The notes under the pieces: model-generated
What the model was told of the DNA's origin: nothing
What the model saw: only the letters and a program-made list of their open reading frames with translations
Database searches by the model: none
Shown here: positions 17,443-25,623 of the stretch, piece after piece
Position numbering within the stretch: position 1 is the first letter of the stretch
Layout of the letters: every line of letters begins with the position of its first letter
DNA from: an uncultured Pseudomonadales bacterium
GTDB taxonomy: Bacteria; Pseudomonadota; Gammaproteobacteria; Pseudomonadales; Pseudohongiellaceae
Direction: 5' to 3'
Length of the DNA stretch: 64,000 nt
Assembly (NCBI GenBank): GCA_943842505.1
Contig: CALTDI010000003.1
Span: 30,001 to 94,000 of the forward strand
Position numbers and translations under genes: made by a program

Positions 17443-18315
17443 ATGAAGAAGCCCGACCAGAGTCAGCGTTATCTATTTGAGAATCATCCTATACGTGGGC
17501 AACATGTGTCACTAGATGAATCCTGGCAGACGATTGCGCAACAAGTAGGCCTAGAGGGCAGGGGGTTAGCCCTGTTAGGTGAGGCGCTGGCTGCAGTGGT
17601 TCTGCTGGTGGGCACTCTTAAGATCGAAGGCAGCGTTACGCTTCAAGTTCGTGGCAGCGGGCCGTTGGGATTGTTGGTTGTTGAGGCCAATTCAGAGCAG
17701 AAAGTTAGAGGAATTGCTCGTCAGCAAGACAAGATTGAAGAGGGAATGAATCTTCAGCAGATTTTCGGCAGCGACTATCTTGTTATTACCATTAAGACGG
17801 AGGGTGCCGAACCTCATCAGGGAATCGCACCGCTGCAAGGGGCGAATCTGGCTGAAGCGCTGGAGCATTATTTCTCCACATCCGAGCAGTTGCCGACTCG
17901 CTTCTGGTTAGCCTGCGACGAGAAAAACGTTAGCGGCATGCTGATTCAAAGGTTGCCTGGAGAATCTACAGACGATGATGCCTGGGATCGCGTATCGCTA
18001 TTGGCTGCCACGGTCACAGATGAGGAATTGCAGCAGATCGCTCTGGAGGATCTCTTGCACCGACTGTTCCATCAGGAAACGGTGCTGCTTTTCGACCCTC
18101 ACTCTGTCGAATTTTTCTGCAGTTGTTCGCGGGAACGCACTGGCGGGATGTTACTTACTCTGGGTAAGGCCGAGGCGATTGAAATCATCGAACAGGAGGG
18201 GGAGGTCGCGGTCACCTGTGAATTTTGCAATGCGCAATATAGTTTCGACCGCATAGACATCGAGCAGGTGTTCTTAGTAGGGGAAACAGCGCCAGCAAGT
18301 ACGACTGCGCACTGA
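17443..18315 (+). CDS. hslO: Hsp33 redox-regulated chaperone
   Basis: A 290-aa protein of normal Hsp33 length. The N-terminal core includes LLGEALAAVVLLVGTLKIEG and LQVRGSGPLGLLVVEA. The C-terminal redox switch is complete: CxC at 226/228 (FFCSCSRER) and CxxC at 259/262 (VTCEFCNAQYSFD), which bind zinc when reduced. Oxidative unfolding activates Hsp33 as a cytoplasmic holdase under peroxide or hypochlorite stress. It stands alone, with a 74-bp perfect palindrome 15 nt after the stop that likely acts as its terminator. Confidence 0.96.
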   Translation: MKKPDQSQRYLFENHPIRGQHVSLDESWQTIAQQVGLEGRGLALLGEALAAVVLLVGTLKIEGSVTLQVRGSGPLGLLVVEANSEQKVRGIARQQDKIEEGMNLQQIFGSDYLVITIKTEGAEPHQGIAPLQGANLAEALEHYFSTSEQLPTRFWLACDEKNVSGMLIQRLPGESTDDDAWDRVSLLAATVTDEELQQIALEDLLHRLFHQETVLLFDPHSVEFFCSCSRERTGGMLLTLGKAEAIEIIEQEGEVAVTCEFCNAQYSFDRIDIEQVFLVGETAPASTTAH

Positions 18316-18329
18316 GCAAAGGGGTGACC

Positions 18330-18403
18330 AAAGGGGTCGGAGGGATTTATTTTTGATCAATCAGCGCGCTGATTGATCAAAAATAAATCCCTCCGACCCC
18401 TTT
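18330..18403. repeat. perfect 74-bp REP palindrome
   Basis: Two 37-bp arms are exact inverted copies with no loop. The left arm reads AAAGGGGTCGGAGG, then GATTTATTTTTGATCAA and TCAGCG; the centre is GCGCGC. The first 31 nt equal the single arms at 12642 and 15109, so this is the complete unit. A T-run follows on the plus strand and an A-run precedes, so it could terminate transcription from both sides. Confidence 0.95.
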
Positions 18404-18640
18404 TTTGATTCTCAGCACAAGGCATTGTTATCGTGCGCGCGCCATAAAGTGGTGCTCAGAAATCCTCAATATGATGCATCAGGCGCCTCTATGCTATAGA
18501 TGCCCAGCTCATCTTCCTTGCTATAACTATCTGATATGTAGTAATAATACGAAAATTTCACGATGAAATAATGCGTGGGATAAAAATTGCTCCTTCATTC
18601 CTAAGCCCACAACATGTAATGAAGGTCTAGGAGTAAATTT

Positions 18641-18877
18641 ATGAATTTTCAAAAACATCCCAAGCACTTGCTAGCGATAGCAGTGCTGGTAGCAGGGTCT
18701 GGAATGGGTGCTATTGCTCATGCTCAAGAGACTAGCGCGTCGGATAATATAGAATAAATTATCACCACGGGTTCTCGCGGTCGCCCGCATACCGTGTCAG
18801 ATTCGCCGGTTCCCGTAGATGTATTCAGCGCTTCAGACATGGAAGCCGTCTCTGCGCTCTTCCTCCCCATCTCTTAG
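18641..18877 (+). pseudogene. N-terminal relic of a TonB-dependent receptor
   Basis: AGGAG precedes ATG 18641. A signal peptide follows (HLLAIAVLVAGSGMGAIAHA), then TSASDNIE and an in-frame TAA at 18755-18757 where relatives have a second Glu codon. The same frame continues as IITTGSRGRPHTVSDSPVPV and DVFSASDMEAVSA, the standard start of a TonB-receptor plug. After about 18850 the similarity ends and a TAG follows. The beta-barrel is absent, so the gene is truncated as well as interrupted. Confidence 0.85.
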
Positions 18878-19066
18878 ATGCAGTACAAGCTCCGGCTCAG
18901 CCGCTTTTCTCTGAACCCTGGACACCCTGGCAGAGGTGATCATGTTTTTGGACCAGACTATCCTGTAGCGGTCACGTTTGGGATCGAACAGATTCTCATG
19001 AATGATGGCGTGTGGTCCAGCCGTGAATGAAGATGCTGATGTGCCTTTAGACGATTTATGACGGTA
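18833..19066 (-). other. open minus-strand stretch without a start, unidentified
   Basis: A 77-codon open stretch on the reverse strand reads FTAGPHAIIHENLFDPKRDR then YRIVWSKNMITSARVSRVQR. The composition and the D-x-K-x-D-R-Y-R-I-V-W-S run look protein-like, and vaguely recall a beta-propeller glycosidase blade. It has no ATG near its beginning. It may be a fragment of a gene whose insertion or recombination cut the TonB receptor. Confidence 0.25.
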
Positions 19067-19446
19067 TTAACAAGTGAGGGGTTTAACCAGGCCTTTGGCA
19101 CCGGAGGGCTAGTCTTCAGATCGTCAAGCGTGCCGGTGGCGCCCGTTCTGGTACCTATGAGATTTATTGGACTGCTGCTCGCTACCCCAGCTAGATTGAA
19201 TGGATTTAATCTGGTTTCTGGCTGATGGGAGTCCATGGCTGGCAACTACATAACTGAGTGAGTCTGAAATAGGGCGTCAATGACTGTCCAATTCGATGGA
19301 GAGTCGATTTCTGCAGGGAATAATAGACTGCTTGACCGCTGCTTACCAATCTAGAACCAACACAGAAAGACAACAGAAAGACAAACAACGGGTAGCAGAG
19401 GTTAAAAATATACCCCTACTATCCGTTTTTTCTGCGGCCCTTTTTC
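18878..19446. other. 569-nt gap, remnants only
   Basis: Apart from the unidentified minus-strand stretch (18833-19066) I see no gene. ORFs at 18958-19245 and 19296-19544 lack ribosome-binding sites and family features. Confidence 0.4.
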
Positions 19447-19596
19447 TTACTGTATTGACTCGTTGCCGGATTTTGAGCCTTTTACCTGGGAAGGTTCATT
19501 GCTGTTTAGGACGAATTCACGAACCGACAGGAAAAGGCCGGTGATCATGAGACCAAAAACCGCCATAGCAATATAAAACAATGTCATTGAGCTCAT
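19447..19596 (-). CDS. tiny single-TM protein (49 aa)
   Basis: Read from the reverse strand: one strongly hydrophobic helix (MTLFYIAMAVFGLMITGLFL) followed by a charged tail (SVREFVLNSNEPSQVKGSKS). The ATG overlaps the stop of the upstream gene as ATGA, a sign of translational coupling. It is the third gene of a small membrane-protein operon. I do not recognise the family. The overlap and clean hydrophobic pattern are the reasons for calling it real. Confidence 0.65.
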   Translation of the reverse strand: MSSMTLFYIAMAVFGLMITGLFLSVREFVLNSNEPSQVKGSKSGNESIQ

Positions 19597-19772
19597 GACT
19601 TGGAACCTCTTATCGCCATAAGTTTAAAGTAGATCCCAAAACACAATATTGAGGGCACCCATACCGCTGTGAAGAGCCCTTCTTCACGCTGACCTGTAAA
19701 CCAAAGGTAGCCTGAGACGGCAAATGAAATTGCCACGGCCAAAAGTATAAAAAAATCTGATTGTTTGAACAT
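19593..19772 (-). CDS. small membrane protein (59 aa)
   Basis: Two predicted TM helices: FFILLAVAISFAVSGYLWF and AVWVPSILCFGIYFKLMA, joined by a short charged loop (TGQREEG). GGAG lies 7 nt before ATG 19772; a longer in-frame start at 19805 would overlap the upstream gene and has no ribosome-binding site. It begins 13 nt after the upstream stop and overlaps the next gene by 4 nt. The function is unknown. Confidence 0.7.
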   Translation of the reverse strand: MFKQSDFFILLAVAISFAVSGYLWFTGQREEGLFTAVWVPSILCFGIYFKLMAIRGSKS

Positions 19773-19785
19773 GTTGCTTCTCCAG

Positions 19786-20007
19786 TTACTCGTCGAAAAA
19801 ACCAATGGCAGCGAGGATACAGCCTGCTACAGCTATACCCGCAAGAGTTCGTACTCCACTATTACCTAGAACGGCGAACGAGTCTAGCGAGGAAATACCC
19901 AGAAGCGTGCTCGCAAAAAGCAGAAGGGCGAGTACTAGCAATCCCATGCCCGTAAAGGCAAAGACTTTCCTCGTCCGGCTCAGGCCCTTGGTGTTTAGAA
20001 ATATCAT
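19786..20007 (-). CDS. small membrane protein (73 aa)
   Basis: Two hydrophobic helices (FAFTGMGLLVLALLLFAST and LAGIAVAGCILAAIGFF) with a basic N-terminus (KGLSRTRK). This is the first gene of a three-gene cluster of very small membrane proteins on the minus strand. No family is recognised. The set could be subunits of one membrane complex. Confidence 0.65.
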   Translation of the reverse strand: MIFLNTKGLSRTRKVFAFTGMGLLVLALLLFASTLLGISSLDSFAVLGNSGVRTLAGIAVAGCILAAIGFFDE

Positions 20008-20221
20008 TATGTTTTGATTCCATTTATATCATCCATTTAAACGCACAAACCGACACATTGGATCTATAGCATGTGAAAAGAGAGCTGCATGGTCGATATT
20101 ACGAGCAAATAGAGGAGTAGGTTGCGACGGTTTCTGTCTTTGAGAGGGGTTGTTTTGAGGGAGGTAGAAAACCTACTGCTAAGACTGGGTGGCAGGGATT
20201 AAGAATAAATCGCTGCTACCT

Positions 20222-20740
20222 TTACGCCGTTAGTTTATCGTTTTGCCAGCTAAGAGAGTATTTATAGAGCCATCTTCCGCCTCTATTGAACAGCAAATAG
20301 ATAAAAAACCCGACTGTCTGTATTACCAGCGCGAATGCGACTGGTAACAGGCCGCCAAAGGTATAAGCCATGCCCAGCACGAAGCCCAAAGTTGTTTCAG
20401 GTAGATTAATGCGCAGAAAAAGTGCTATCACCCAAGGCAGGAGAATTAAATACTGCAAAATGTCTCCCTGCCCAAACTCCCATAGCACCCCCATTAACAA
20501 GCCAAAAGCCAGTCCGCCAATGAGGTAGTTTTTTTGCAATACTAAGGTGTCTCCAGCGAATTCTCCGTTGTCGGTTTGGGCATTTCGCTTTTCAGCGATA
20601 ATTAGCGCGATCCAAGTAAGCAGGGGGAAGGTAAGCAGCCCCCACCAGCTGGAGATGCCGGGGTTATCGGCGTCAGCCAATGGGTAGTGGGCTACTACTC
20701 CTGCGTTGAGGGATTCCCGGAGAATAAGACGGGCTGCCAA
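20222..20740 (-). CDS. hypothetical integral membrane protein
   Basis: A 172-aa protein with about four TM helices (WWGLLTFPLLTWIALIIAE, YLIGGLAFGLLMGVLWEFG, YLILLPWVIALFLRI, GLLPVAFALVIQTVGFFIYL). No known motif is evident. It precedes the three tiny membrane genes on the same strand after a 214-nt gap, so it may or may not share their transcript. An N-terminal segment of about 30 residues before the first helix is soluble. Confidence 0.65.
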   Translation of the reverse strand: MAARLILRESLNAGVVAHYPLADADNPGISSWWGLLTFPLLTWIALIIAEKRNAQTDNGEFAGDTLVLQKNYLIGGLAFGLLMGVLWEFGQGDILQYLILLPWVIALFLRINLPETTLGFVLGMAYTFGGLLPVAFALVIQTVGFFIYLLFNRGGRWLYKYSLSWQNDKLTA

Positions 20741-20926
20741 GATGGCTGCGGCGACATGAGTATTAACTTATTTCTGACTACCATAGTTAAGAATCCAATA
20801 GCTTGTGTGTAGTCTGAAAAGTACTAATAGCGTATTTTCCCTGAATAGTGGCTTAATCGAGTGGGAGCTACTGCCTAACTGCGATAGAGTAGCTTCTGTA
20901 ATTGTAATCAAATCGAGGTAACAGCA

Positions 20927-21841
20927 TTGTCTCACGGTGCCGATTCAACCAAGGCTATTTATTATGCGTTCTCTGCTAACGGTGCTATCGCAATAGCCAA
21001 ATATGTGGCGGCGGTAATCACCGGGTCGGGGTCTATGTTGGCCGAGGCTTTGCATTCCACGGCTGACTGCGGAAATCAGCTGCTGCTTCTGCTGGGAATG
21101 AAGCGATCGAAGAAGCCAGCCTCGGATCGCTTTCCGTTGGGCTATGGCAAGGAAACCTATTTCTGGTCCTTCATCGTCGCCTTGCTGTTATTCAGCATGG
21201 GCGGGCTCTTCTCTATCTATGAAGGCTGGCACAAGCTGCACGAGCCTGAACCGCTATCTTATCCAATGCTGGCCCTAGGCGTGCTTCTATTTGGCATCAT
21301 CGTCGAGGGCCTGTCATTTGCCGGCTGTCTCAGAGAGATCAATAAGGTAAGAGCCGAGCAAAATCTCTGGCAATGGTTTCGCAGCACCCGTGAAGTAGAG
21401 CTGCTGGTCATCTTCGGGGAAGACCTGGCGGCGTTGCTAGGTTTGTGCTTTGCGTTTTTGGCCGTGCTGGCGGCGTGGCTCACCGGCGATCCTATGTACG
21501 ATGCCCTGGGCAGTATAGGGATTGGGGTGCTGCTTATTGCCGTCGCATTTTTCATTAGTGTCGAAGTAAAGTCGCTTCTGATTGGGCAGGGTGTCTCGCC
21601 CGACATGCATACGGACATGTTAGATTTTCTTAAGCAGCAGGCTACGATTAAGCAGATCTACAATTTGCGCACGCTGCATATGGGGGCAGATGTGATGGTG
21701 GCTATCAAGGCGGAACTTACAGAGCAGCAAGACGCAATGAAGTTGATTGCCGACATCAACAAGGTGGAAGCCGCGTTTCGGGTTCGTTTTCCGGCAGTAG
21801 CCTGGTGTTTCTTTGAGCCTGACAATACGGATGACCATTAG
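20927..21841 (+). CDS. cation diffusion facilitator (ZnT9/SLC30A9-like)
   Basis: A 304-aa membrane transporter. The metal-site motif is MLAEALHSTADCGNQLLLLL, the HSxxD of TM2 with the NQ extension typical of the SLC30A9-like CDF branch. The second site lies in LVIFGEDLAALLGLCFAFLA (ExxxD form) of TM5. Six TM helices are followed by a C-terminal cytoplasmic domain (VKSLLIGQGVSPDMHTDMLD). CDF proteins export Zn2+ or related divalent cations by proton antiport. The start is TTG, with GAGGT upstream. It converges on the porin gene, separated by a bidirectional terminator. Confidence 0.88.
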   Translation: MSHGADSTKAIYYAFSANGAIAIAKYVAAVITGSGSMLAEALHSTADCGNQLLLLLGMKRSKKPASDRFPLGYGKETYFWSFIVALLLFSMGGLFSIYEGWHKLHEPEPLSYPMLALGVLLFGIIVEGLSFAGCLREINKVRAEQNLWQWFRSTREVELLVIFGEDLAALLGLCFAFLAVLAAWLTGDPMYDALGSIGIGVLLIAVAFFISVEVKSLLIGQGVSPDMHTDMLDFLKQQATIKQIYNLRTLHMGADVMVAIKAELTEQQDAMKLIADINKVEAAFRVRFPAVAWCFFEPDNTDDH

Positions 21842-21932
21842 CAATGCGCAGTTCTCGATACGGCTGAATGTAGAGCGAGCCTAAATAGGCTTCTTTGAGC
21901 CTCAGCCGTAACGAATCTTCATTTTCGACTAT

Positions 21933-21968
21933 AAAAAACCCCGCGCTCGTTTGAGTGCGGGGTTTTTT
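21933..21968. terminator. bidirectional Rho-independent terminator
   Basis: AAAAAACCCCGC pairs with GCGGGGTTTTTT around the loop GCTCGTTTGAGT. A and T runs on both sides serve the convergent CDF (plus) and porin (minus) genes. Confidence 0.92.
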
Positions 21969-21992
21969 GGTTCTCTTCAATTTACGAGTAGA

Positions 21993-23417
21993 TTAGAACG
22001 ACACGTCCCATTGCATGCGAAGACGGTTTTCAGACTCGCCGATATTCACAAGTGCGTCGTCAAGCTTTAGGTGAGAGAAGTCCACCGTAATCTTGTTGTT
22101 GTGGCCACTGAAGAACCAATTGGCACCGATTGTTAATTCTTCGCGCTCATTCTCGAATAGCAAAGCGCTCGCGTTAGGCTCATCAACGAAGGCATAGCGT
22201 ATAGCCAGCTCCAGAGGCTCGGGTACAGCCGTGAACATATTGTGAAAGAAGTAGCCCGCCTGAACATAGCCACCGGTCAGCTCACTCTTGGTGTTGTTAA
22301 CAGTGTCGGTGATTCGCTTTCTATGTAGCTCCTGCTGAGCAGAAAAGCCTCGATACTTGAAGGCAAATTCCTGCACTACCTGATTTATGTCGTATTGATC
22401 TGGAGCCGCGTTGGCTGCAGATTCGAAACCATCGAGATTGCCACAGCCCGATGATGACCATCGAGTACAGCTACCCTTGTTAGTGGCACCGGCGATTGCC
22501 AGGCTACCCATGGGTAGATCGGTGTATTCGACGTCGGTCTGGCGAAACGGTACGTCTCTTCCCAGAAAGTTCCACTGCAGGCGACCCATATACATCATGT
22601 TGTCGTCGGTGTTATTTACGCCGCGGCCTTCGCCATTGAATACGCCGGCGAAATAACGCATGTCAGCTGGCGTGTCCTGGAACAGGTGGCCTCTAAGCTG
22701 CACACCGACCTGTCTGTCGATGGTGAACACACGGTTGGCGATTGAACGTTCGACGAACTGTTGGCGGCCTGAAGAGTCGACGCGCTCGCGGTTCATATCG
22801 ACCTTCCACTGGCCAAGCCGTATTCCGCCCCAATCCCATTTGGCGACATCGATACGCCAATCGATCACTCGGGCACTTGCATTAGACGCGCCGTCGTCTG
22901 TGTCTCGGGAAGGTTGCAGATCGACTTCGAAATAGTACTGGAGCCAAGGTTGAAAGCCATGACCTCCGATTTTCATGCGCAGCCGGCGCGCCTCGAAGTT
23001 CGATTGATCTTCTCCGAACGCGGATAGCTTCCTTGGGTCTGAGCGGAAGGGAGTCGTGTAACGTGTTTGGGCTCGCCACTGCAAATCGGTACGGAATTTT
23101 TCATCGCTTGTCTCAAAACGAAAGCCACTGCTTACACGGCTTGCCTTGACCGGAAATTTCTCTTCAATCTGCCTGCTAACTTCAGCGGCAACGGCAGGGC
23201 TGGATACAACCTCGGCGCTGGTATCAGGCAGAATATCAGTGCTGTTGAGAGTCTCTCTCTCCATCAGGGCATCGTACTGGCTCTGGTCTATGGCGCCGTT
23301 GCTTAGGAGTATGTCCAGTAACTCCTGATCTGCCGCATTGCTGCTGGCTGCTATTCCCAATGAAGCGGTTAGTAGCGCTATCTGATTAGTTCTGATGAGT
23401 GCTTTCTTTATATTCAT
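21993..23417 (-). CDS. OprO/OprP-type phosphate-selective porin
   Basis: A 474-aa outer-membrane protein. After the signal peptide (ending SSNAA) comes a short coiled segment (LLDILLSNGAIDQSQYDALM), typical of the N-terminus of OprP-type porins. An alternating beta-barrel follows with GFRFETSDEKFRTDLQWRAQ, FEARRLRMKIGGHGFQPWLQ and a final strand ending in Phe (LRMQWDVSF). OprP/OprO form trimers that take up phosphate or pyrophosphate and are induced under phosphate starvation. Two tandem Pho boxes upstream (23538-23572) agree with this. The gene is monocistronic and ends in a strong terminator. Confidence 0.88.
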   Translation of the reverse strand: MNIKKALIRTNQIALLTASLGIAASSNAADQELLDILLSNGAIDQSQYDALMERETLNSTDILPDTSAEVVSSPAVAAEVSRQIEEKFPVKASRVSSGFRFETSDEKFRTDLQWRAQTRYTTPFRSDPRKLSAFGEDQSNFEARRLRMKIGGHGFQPWLQYYFEVDLQPSRDTDDGASNASARVIDWRIDVAKWDWGGIRLGQWKVDMNRERVDSSGRQQFVERSIANRVFTIDRQVGVQLRGHLFQDTPADMRYFAGVFNGEGRGVNNTDDNMMYMGRLQWNFLGRDVPFRQTDVEYTDLPMGSLAIAGATNKGSCTRWSSSGCGNLDGFESAANAAPDQYDINQVVQEFAFKYRGFSAQQELHRKRITDTVNNTKSELTGGYVQAGYFFHNMFTAVPEPLELAIRYAFVDEPNASALLFENEREELTIGANWFFSGHNNKITVDFSHLKLDDALVNIGESENRLRMQWDVSF

Positions 23418-23521
23418 GTGGTTCTCTTCAGGTCTTTGCGATTCTAGAATTATTCAGCAAAAGTGTTGGCTTTTGAGACTGAACACCGATAGAAAGTTAT
23501 ATAAAATTAGTCGATGGGCGC

Positions 23522-23572
23522 AGTATATTGCACGAATATTACAGTTATATGACAGTGACAGATTCGTGACAG
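23522..23572 (-). promoter_or_regulatory. two tandem Pho boxes plus -10 element for the porin
   Basis: On the minus strand the order is CTGTCAC-GAAT-CTGTCAC (23572-23555) then CTGTCAT-ATAA-CTGTAAT (23555-23538). These are two pairs of 7-mers, each spaced 11 bp, as in the PhoB consensus. A TATACT -10 hexamer (23527-23522) lies 10 bp beyond the last half-site, the usual geometry when PhoB replaces the -35 element. The porin ATG is about 105 nt further on. This points to PhoB activation under phosphate limitation. Confidence 0.88.
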
Positions 23573-23621
23573 CGCCGTCATAGTCTCAATGAACAGAAAC
23601 AGCAAGAAGGGGACAAGAGAG

Positions 23622-23681
23622 AGTTAAGTAGAGAGTTAAATAGAGAGTTAAGTAGAGAGTTAAGTAGAGAGTTAAATAGAG
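23622..23681. repeat. 12-bp tandem repeat, 5 copies
   Basis: Five consecutive units AGTTAAGTAGAG or AGTTAAATAGAG alternate in the pattern G-A-G-G-A at one position. A single GGGGACA motif lies just before (23609). It is in the gap between the porin promoter and the tsaC stop codon. Confidence 0.92.
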
Positions 23682-23744
23682 GGCGAAAGTGAACCCAAGA
23701 ACGGTCAGGCTTACCGTGTTATCTCAGTGTTTGGCAGTGGCAGT

Positions 23745-23780
23745 AGGAATAGAAATAGGAATAGAAAGAGAAATAGAACT
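23745..23780. repeat. second 12-bp tandem repeat, about 3 copies
   Basis: AGGAATAGAAAT, AGGAATAGAAAG and AGAAATAGAACT follow each other. The unit length equals that of the 23622 array but the sequence differs. Any ORF across it (Arg-Asn runs) is a by-product. Confidence 0.75.
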
Positions 23781-23830
23781 AAAAGCCAGTGCAGGCGTTT
23801 AATACCGGCTATTTCGAACGAAGCGGTCAG

Positions 23831-24829
23831 TCAGGTTGCGGATGCGCGTAGCAGCCGGTCCTGTACCGCTACCCATTCAGAGGTCTGCGGCACAGACTCA
23901 ACAAACAACTGGCCAGGCCCGGATTGCTCTAGCTCGTAGAGGGCGCCGTAGAGTCTCGCCGAATAGGCTCTGGCTTCTTTGGGCAATACCAGCAGAGGCG
24001 CCTCTCGCTCACCCATATTCTCACTTAAGTAGTTCGCTGTTTCCTCGAAACACAGTATCGCTATGTTCTGCTGCCAAGCTGCGGCTATTGCGGCTTCATC
24101 TACTAGGCTAAGCTGCATATCCTTGGGCTGGTAGTGTCGATGGCGCAAGCCGGGGGAGGGGGCATCTGCACCCGCAGTACCCAGCGCAAGTTCGCCAATC
24201 ACCGCTTGAATCGCCTCGGCACTGATGTCGCCGGGTCGCAATATTTGAGGCAGCTCGCTGCCTAGATCCAGCACCGTAGACTCGATGCCTATACGGGTAG
24301 CGCCACCATCGAGTATCGCCGCTATTTTGCCCTCCAGGGTCTTCGCTACATGAGCGGCGCTAGTGGGGCTGGGCCGGCCGGATAGATTTGCTGAAGGCGC
24401 GGCGACGGGGAAGTCACACATCTTTAGTAGCTTTTGCGCAACGGTTCCTGCCGGCGCGCGGACAGCGACTGAGTCTAGCCCTGCGGTCACTGCCTTGGGT
24501 ATATCCGGGGCTGCAGGGAGCACCAGGCTTAGTGGCCCTGGCCAGAAATGCTCAGCTAGCAAGATGGCTAGATCGATGCGCTCGTCGGTGGTCTGCCACA
24601 GCGGTATAGCGTGCTCGATAGAACTTACATGCAAAATTAACGGGTTGTCCCCCGGCCTGCCTTTAGCCTTGAATATCTTGGCAACAGCCGCTGGGTCTAA
24701 ACCATTCGCCCCAAGGCCGTAAACTGTCTCGGTTGGAAAAGCTACGATGTCTCCGCTCTTGAGCAGCGCGTACGCCTTCTTCAGCGCGTCTGGGTCATTC
24801 GCATCGAGGATCTGTGTAGTCTGAGTCAT
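23831..24829 (-). CDS. tsaC: L-threonylcarbamoyladenylate synthase (Sua5/TsaC family, long form)
   Basis: A 332-aa protein. The YrdC domain comes first (GDIVAFPTETVYGLGANGLD, FKAKGRPGDNPLILHV, CDFPVAAPSANLSGRPSPTS), with the KxR and SxN substrate residues. A C-terminal Sua5 domain follows (SPGLRHRHYQPKDMQLSLVD linker). It makes threonylcarbamoyl-AMP from Thr, bicarbonate and ATP for the t6A37 modification of ANN-decoding tRNAs. The two-domain form is Sua5-like rather than the short E. coli TsaC. The start at MTQTTQ (24829) is preferred to an upstream in-frame start that adds 13 unlikely residues. Confidence 0.92.
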   Translation of the reverse strand: MTQTTQILDANDPDALKKAYALLKSGDIVAFPTETVYGLGANGLDPAAVAKIFKAKGRPGDNPLILHVSSIEHAIPLWQTTDERIDLAILLAEHFWPGPLSLVLPAAPDIPKAVTAGLDSVAVRAPAGTVAQKLLKMCDFPVAAPSANLSGRPSPTSAAHVAKTLEGKIAAILDGGATRIGIESTVLDLGSELPQILRPGDISAEAIQAVIGELALGTAGADAPSPGLRHRHYQPKDMQLSLVDEAAIAAAWQQNIAILCFEETANYLSENMGEREAPLLVLPKEARAYSARLYGALYELEQSGPGQLFVESVPQTSEWVAVQDRLLRASAT

Positions 24830-24960
24830 TGCTTTGCATGGCTTGAGATGTGTGTGGAATATTAGCACAGTGTCAAATCACACACATTGCTTGCGAAAAG
24901 CACCACTGTACGAGGTTAACAGGAAAAGGCCGCATAGCTGCTTGCCGAGGGTAGTGCAAA

Positions 24961-24984
24961 AAAAAGCCCACCGGGGGGTGGGCT
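24961..24984 (-). terminator. Rho-independent terminator for the 25033 gene
   Basis: On the minus strand, AGCCCACC pairs with GGTGGGCT, followed by a run of T (the A-run at 24956-24965 on the plus strand). It lies about 50 nt past the stop codon of the minus-strand gene. Confidence 0.88.
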
Positions 24985-25032
24985 CTTTGCTAATCATTCC
25001 CTTGAATGTCTCAAGGCATTCCAAGGGTCAAA

Positions 25033-25623
25033 CTAGTGCGGTGAATTGGAATACTCGGTACCGTTAATTGGAATCATCAGGTGAGCACCGGAAGTACCTG
25101 GGCGCATCATCCATGGAGTACCCATGCCGGCCAGCGAGTTGTCGCGCTGTGGACCGACTGGCATGCCGAGTTCTTCGGCAGATGCATTTGGCAGGGACAC
25201 GACCATCAGGTATTGAATACGATCTGGTGTATCAAATCGGCGATAGCTCAGCATGCCGAACTTGCGCGCAGGAATAGTGCCCTCGTCTTCGGCCTTCTGC
25301 ATGGCCATCTCCAATTCATCGCCTTCAAGACCCTGGGCCGACAATTTCGCTTGCAGGTCGCGACGAGCGCGTTGTGAAACAGGGGCACAGCGAGTGAAGC
25401 CTTCCTCGTCTGTTGGCTGGCACTCAACGTGGTTTGAGCCAACCTTGAGAGTTACACGATTGCCGTTGTCATCATAGGTGTACACGGTCGCATCGGCGCG
25501 TAGGTCCTGTGGCAGTGGGGATACGGCTTTCGCGATAGTTGCCGCATCAGATTGTGCTGCGACCTGACTGGATGCCAATAGTCCGGCTGTTAGTAGACCC
25601 AGTGTAATAGTTAGTTTCGACAT
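25033..25623 (-). CDS. exported protein of unknown function
   Basis: A 196-aa protein with a Sec signal (KLTITLGLLTAGLLASSQVA, cut near AAQ). The mature protein starts with a short disordered segment, then VYTYDDNGNRVTLKVGSNHV and an ECQPTDEEGFTRCAP stretch with two Cys. An Arg-rich helix and a Gly/Pro/Met C-terminus follow. I recognise no family. Strong GGAGGAAGT precedes ATG 25623. The gene has its own terminator, so it looks well expressed. Confidence 0.7.
   Translation of the reverse strand: MSKLTITLGLLTAGLLASSQVAAQSDAATIAKAVSPLPQDLRADATVYTYDDNGNRVTLKVGSNHVECQPTDEEGFTRCAPVSQRARRDLQAKLSAQGLEGDELEMAMQKAEDEGTIPARKFGMLSYRRFDTPDRIQYLMVVSLPNASAEELGMPVGPQRDNSLAGMGTPWMMRPGTSGAHLMIPINGTEYSNSPH

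Noticed and set aside
23622..23681. 12-bp array as a CRISPR array
   Set aside because: Units are contiguous with no spacers and far too short.
23727..23939. ORF with Arg-Asn repeats
   Set aside because: It is a translation of the 12-bp simple repeat and overlaps tsaC on the other strand.
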